Origin: CAYGKP01 sp964350605
GTDB lineage: Bacteria > Bacteroidota > Bacteroidia > Cytophagales > JAAEPT01
NCBI GenBank assembly: GCA_964350605.1
Contig: CAYGKP010000098.1
Coordinates: 1-8,522 of the forward strand
DNA length: 8,522 nt
Reading direction: 5' to 3'
The notes beneath the pieces are model-generated. The model saw only the letters and a list, made by a program, of their open reading frames with translations, made no database searches and had not been told where the DNA came from. Shown piece by piece: positions 6,792-8,522 of the stretch. A program made the position numbers and the translations under genes. How positions within the stretch are numbered: the first letter of the stretch is position 1; each line of letters starts with the position of its first letter.

Positions 6792-7550
6792 ATGCGTCTT
6801 CTGACCCAGCTCGAACAGGCCCACCAGACGGGCCAAAAATCCCTTGCGGTCCTCATCGATCCCGATAAGACCGAACCAGGGGAGCTGCGCAAACTTCTGC
6901 GCCTAGCCAACGAGTGCCGGGTCGATTACCTGTTTGTGGGCGGTAGTCTGCTCGGTGATGCCAGTCTTTCCCCCGTGGTCAGCCTCATCAAAGAGGAGTG
7001 CAACATCCCCCTGGTTCTGTTTCCGAGCAACGCCAGCCACTTGGATCGCCGCGCTGACGCAGTGCTTTTTCTTTCCCTGATCTCGGGGCGCAACCCCGAA
7101 CTGCTCATCGGGCAACACGTGGCCGCCGCGCCACTCATCGTAGCAGCGGGGCTAGAAGCCCTACCGACAGGCTACCTACTCATTGACGGGGGCCGCCCCA
7201 CGACTGCCTCCTACATTTCGGGCACCCAACCGCTGCCCGCTGACAAGCCGCAAATCGCAGCTTGTACGGCTTTGGCTGGCGAAATGCTCGGCCTTCGGAT
7301 CATGTACTTGGACGGGGGAAGTGGCGCGCAATCGCCTGTTCCGGCGGCACTCATCAAAGCGGTCCGCAAATCGGTGAAAACACCCCTGATTATCGGTGGC
7401 GGCATCCGTACGCTATCGCAGGCCCGGACGGCCTTTGAAGCGGGGGCCGACGTTTTGGTGGTTGGCAATCGGTTGGAAGAGGACGCGAATGCCCTGATCG
7501 GGCTCGCGGAATTGACCGCGGAACTGAACGCCTCGAAAGCGGCGCAGTAG
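6792..7550 (+). CDS. Geranylgeranylglyceryl phosphate synthase family protein (PcrB/GGGPS, bacterial group II)
   Basis: This TIM-barrel prenyltransferase family joins a polyprenyl diphosphate to sn-glycerol-1-phosphate, the first committed step of archaeal-type ether lipid synthesis. The 252-residue product has the family marks in order: LIDPDK (21-26), YLFVGGSLL (46-54), LFPSNASH (76-83), SLISGRNPELLIGQH (95-109), GYLLIDGG (127-134), YISGTQPLPADK (141-152), YLDGGSGAQ (172-180), IIGGGIRT (200-207) and the phosphate-binding VVGN (223-226). Length and motifs are complete, and it is cytoplasmic or membrane-peripheral. I chose ATG 6792 over the in-frame TTG at 6780, which would add MFPL. Bacteroidota members of group II are known to make geranylgeranylglyceryl phosphate. 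The chain length used here cannot be read from sequence with confidence. No glycerol-1-phosphate dehydrogenase or later ether-lipid gene is in the window. Confidence 0.93.
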   Translation: MRLLTQLEQAHQTGQKSLAVLIDPDKTEPGELRKLLRLANECRVDYLFVGGSLLGDASLSPVVSLIKEECNIPLVLFPSNASHLDRRADAVLFLSLISGRNPELLIGQHVAAAPLIVAAGLEALPTGYLLIDGGRPTTASYISGTQPLPADKPQIAACTALAGEMLGLRIMYLDGGSGAQSPVPAALIKAVRKSVKTPLIIGGGIRTLSQARTAFEAGADVLVVGNRLEEDANALIGLAELTAELNASKAAQ

Positions 7551-7561
7551 CCGCTAAATGA

Positions 7562-7571
7562 CCCTTAAGGG
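7562..7571. repeat. Palindrome CCCTTAAGGG between convergent genes
   Basis: A perfect 10-base palindrome lies in the 26-base gap between the stop codons of the GGGP synthase and the AraC-type gene. As RNA it could form only a three-pair stem with a four-base loop and has no U-tract, so it is not a convincing terminator. It may be chance. Confidence 0.3.
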
Positions 7572-7576
7572 AGTGC

Positions 7577-8500
7577 TTAAAGATTCATCAACGAATCGCG
7601 GCGGCGCATCTTGCCAGCCGGAATGCCGAACATCATCTTGAAACGGCGGCAGAAATAAGCCGTGTCCTTGTAGCCCACATCGCGCCCAATCTCGCGGATC
7701 GAACGCTTGGTGGTGCGCAGCAAGTTGACCGCTTTCTCCATCCGCTGGTACTCGATGTAATCCTGCGGGTTGATGCCCGTGAGCATCTTGAAATATTGGC
7801 CGACGTAATCCTCTGATACGTTGGCGACGTTCGCCAGGACTTTGTTCGAAAGATCGCCCGCCAAGTTTTCCTTGATGTACGCGAAGATGTCGAGCAGGCG
7901 TGGGTCCTTGAAGTAGGTGACATTGGTGGCCAGTTGCTCGACGAAGAGTTTCTCGCGAAGGATGTAGCGAATCACTTCGACCACCACGCGGTCGGTGTCG
8001 ATCTTCAGCACGCGTTGCTTGCCCGCCTCATTCTTCAGGCTTTCGGAAATCAAATCCTTGTGCGAGCGTACCAGTGCGTCGGCATCCGAGATCACAAACG
8101 GTGGCACGTCGAGCGACTGGAAGAAGTTTACCGAATCGAACACCTTGGCCGAGAAGGTCAGGTAGCTGAAGGTATCGCCCGTCAATTCCTCGTCGGAGAT
8201 TGACCCTGCGGGCGCGAAGAACTTCTCCATGTTGGTGGTCACCTCGTCGTTCGAGATGCGCACCGGGCTGCGTTCCCCGTAGGTAATGGGCACGAGCTTT
8301 CCGCTGGGAATGAAGAGCAATTGGCCCGCCTCGACCACCTGAGAGCCTTCTCCGAAGGAAATCTGGCCTTTGTGGACCAGAATCAACGTGTTGTCCACGT
8401 CGTAAAAGTTGGGCACCGTCAGGGGCTGGAGAATCCTAATAAAATTGGATTTGATGTACTTAACCCCCAGGGACTCAATGATTTTATTGTAATCTTCCAT
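7577..8500 (-). CDS. AraC-family transcriptional regulator
   Basis: A 307-residue predicted DNA-binding regulator. The C-terminal third carries the two AraC helix-turn-helix units. The first lies in DLSNKVLANVANVSEDYVGQ and the residues after it (about 216-242). The second is IREIGRDVGYKDTAYFCRRF (268-287), followed by the family signature KMMFGIPAGKMRR (288-300). The N-terminal region (about 20-100) is beta-rich, with NTLILVHKGQISFGEG and GQLLFIPSGKLVPI, as in cupin-like sensor domains of AraC proteins. A ligand or signal is not evident. The ATG at 8500 gives a full-length protein, and only 22 bases upstream are visible, so its promoter is largely outside the window. It converges on the GGGP synthase gene, so control of that gene is not implied by position. 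Confidence 0.92.
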   Translation of the reverse strand: MEDYNKIIESLGVKYIKSNFIRILQPLTVPNFYDVDNTLILVHKGQISFGEGSQVVEAGQLLFIPSGKLVPITYGERSPVRISNDEVTTNMEKFFAPAGSISDEELTGDTFSYLTFSAKVFDSVNFFQSLDVPPFVISDADALVRSHKDLISESLKNEAGKQRVLKIDTDRVVVEVIRYILREKLFVEQLATNVTYFKDPRLLDIFAYIKENLAGDLSNKVLANVANVSEDYVGQYFKMLTGINPQDYIEYQRMEKAVNLLRTTKRSIREIGRDVGYKDTAYFCRRFKMMFGIPAGKMRRRDSLMNL

Positions 8501-8522
8501 GACGGGTGACGGGGCAGTAGGA

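Noticed and set aside
1..8522. Search for mobile elements, CRISPR, tRNA or rRNA genes and defence systems
   Set aside because: No transposase, integrase, spaced repeat array, RNA gene signature or nuclease/effector cluster was seen on either strand.

Overview
The window looks like a GC-rich chromosomal segment from a member of the Bacteroidota. Three things point there: a SecA of the long Bacteroidota type, a SPOR-domain lipoprotein of the kind common in that phylum, and a bacterial group II geranylgeranylglyceryl phosphate synthase. Most starts also lack a clear Shine-Dalgarno sequence, which is usual in the phylum. A run of 10 Ns at 6416-6425 shows that this is a scaffolded draft assembly, possibly metagenomic. 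I see no tRNA, rRNA, CRISPR array, insertion sequence, integrase or phage gene. Coding density is high, and the longest stretch without a gene is about 160 bases (5745-5903).

Left block, + strand (1-4554): secA, cut at its 5' end by the window edge, overlaps by 14 bases a short gene for a SPOR-domain lipoprotein. An M20-family amidohydrolase with a TTG start follows after 16 bases. The spacing suggests one operon: protein export, then an envelope lipoprotein, then a metal-dependent amidohydrolase or peptidase.

Middle block (4602-6707): a divergent pair. On the - strand is a 380-residue polytopic membrane protein that I read as a divergent PiT-type (inorganic phosphate transporter-like) protein, because PiT-like signatures occur in both halves. 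On the + strand is a secreted, probably outer-membrane beta-barrel protein, interrupted by the N gap. The intergenic space between them carries nested inverted repeats and repeated CAAGTT elements that may be a shared control region.

Right block (6792-8500): a geranylgeranylglyceryl phosphate synthase family enzyme (+), the committed step toward archaeal-type ether lipids, converges on an AraC-family regulator (-) across a 26-base gap. The regulator's promoter lies mostly beyond the right edge.

I see no dedicated defence, secretion-effector or mobile system. The points most worth a second look are the divergent PiT-like protein and its intergenic region, the archaeal-type lipid enzyme, and the SecA tail in which the usual zinc-binding motif is replaced.
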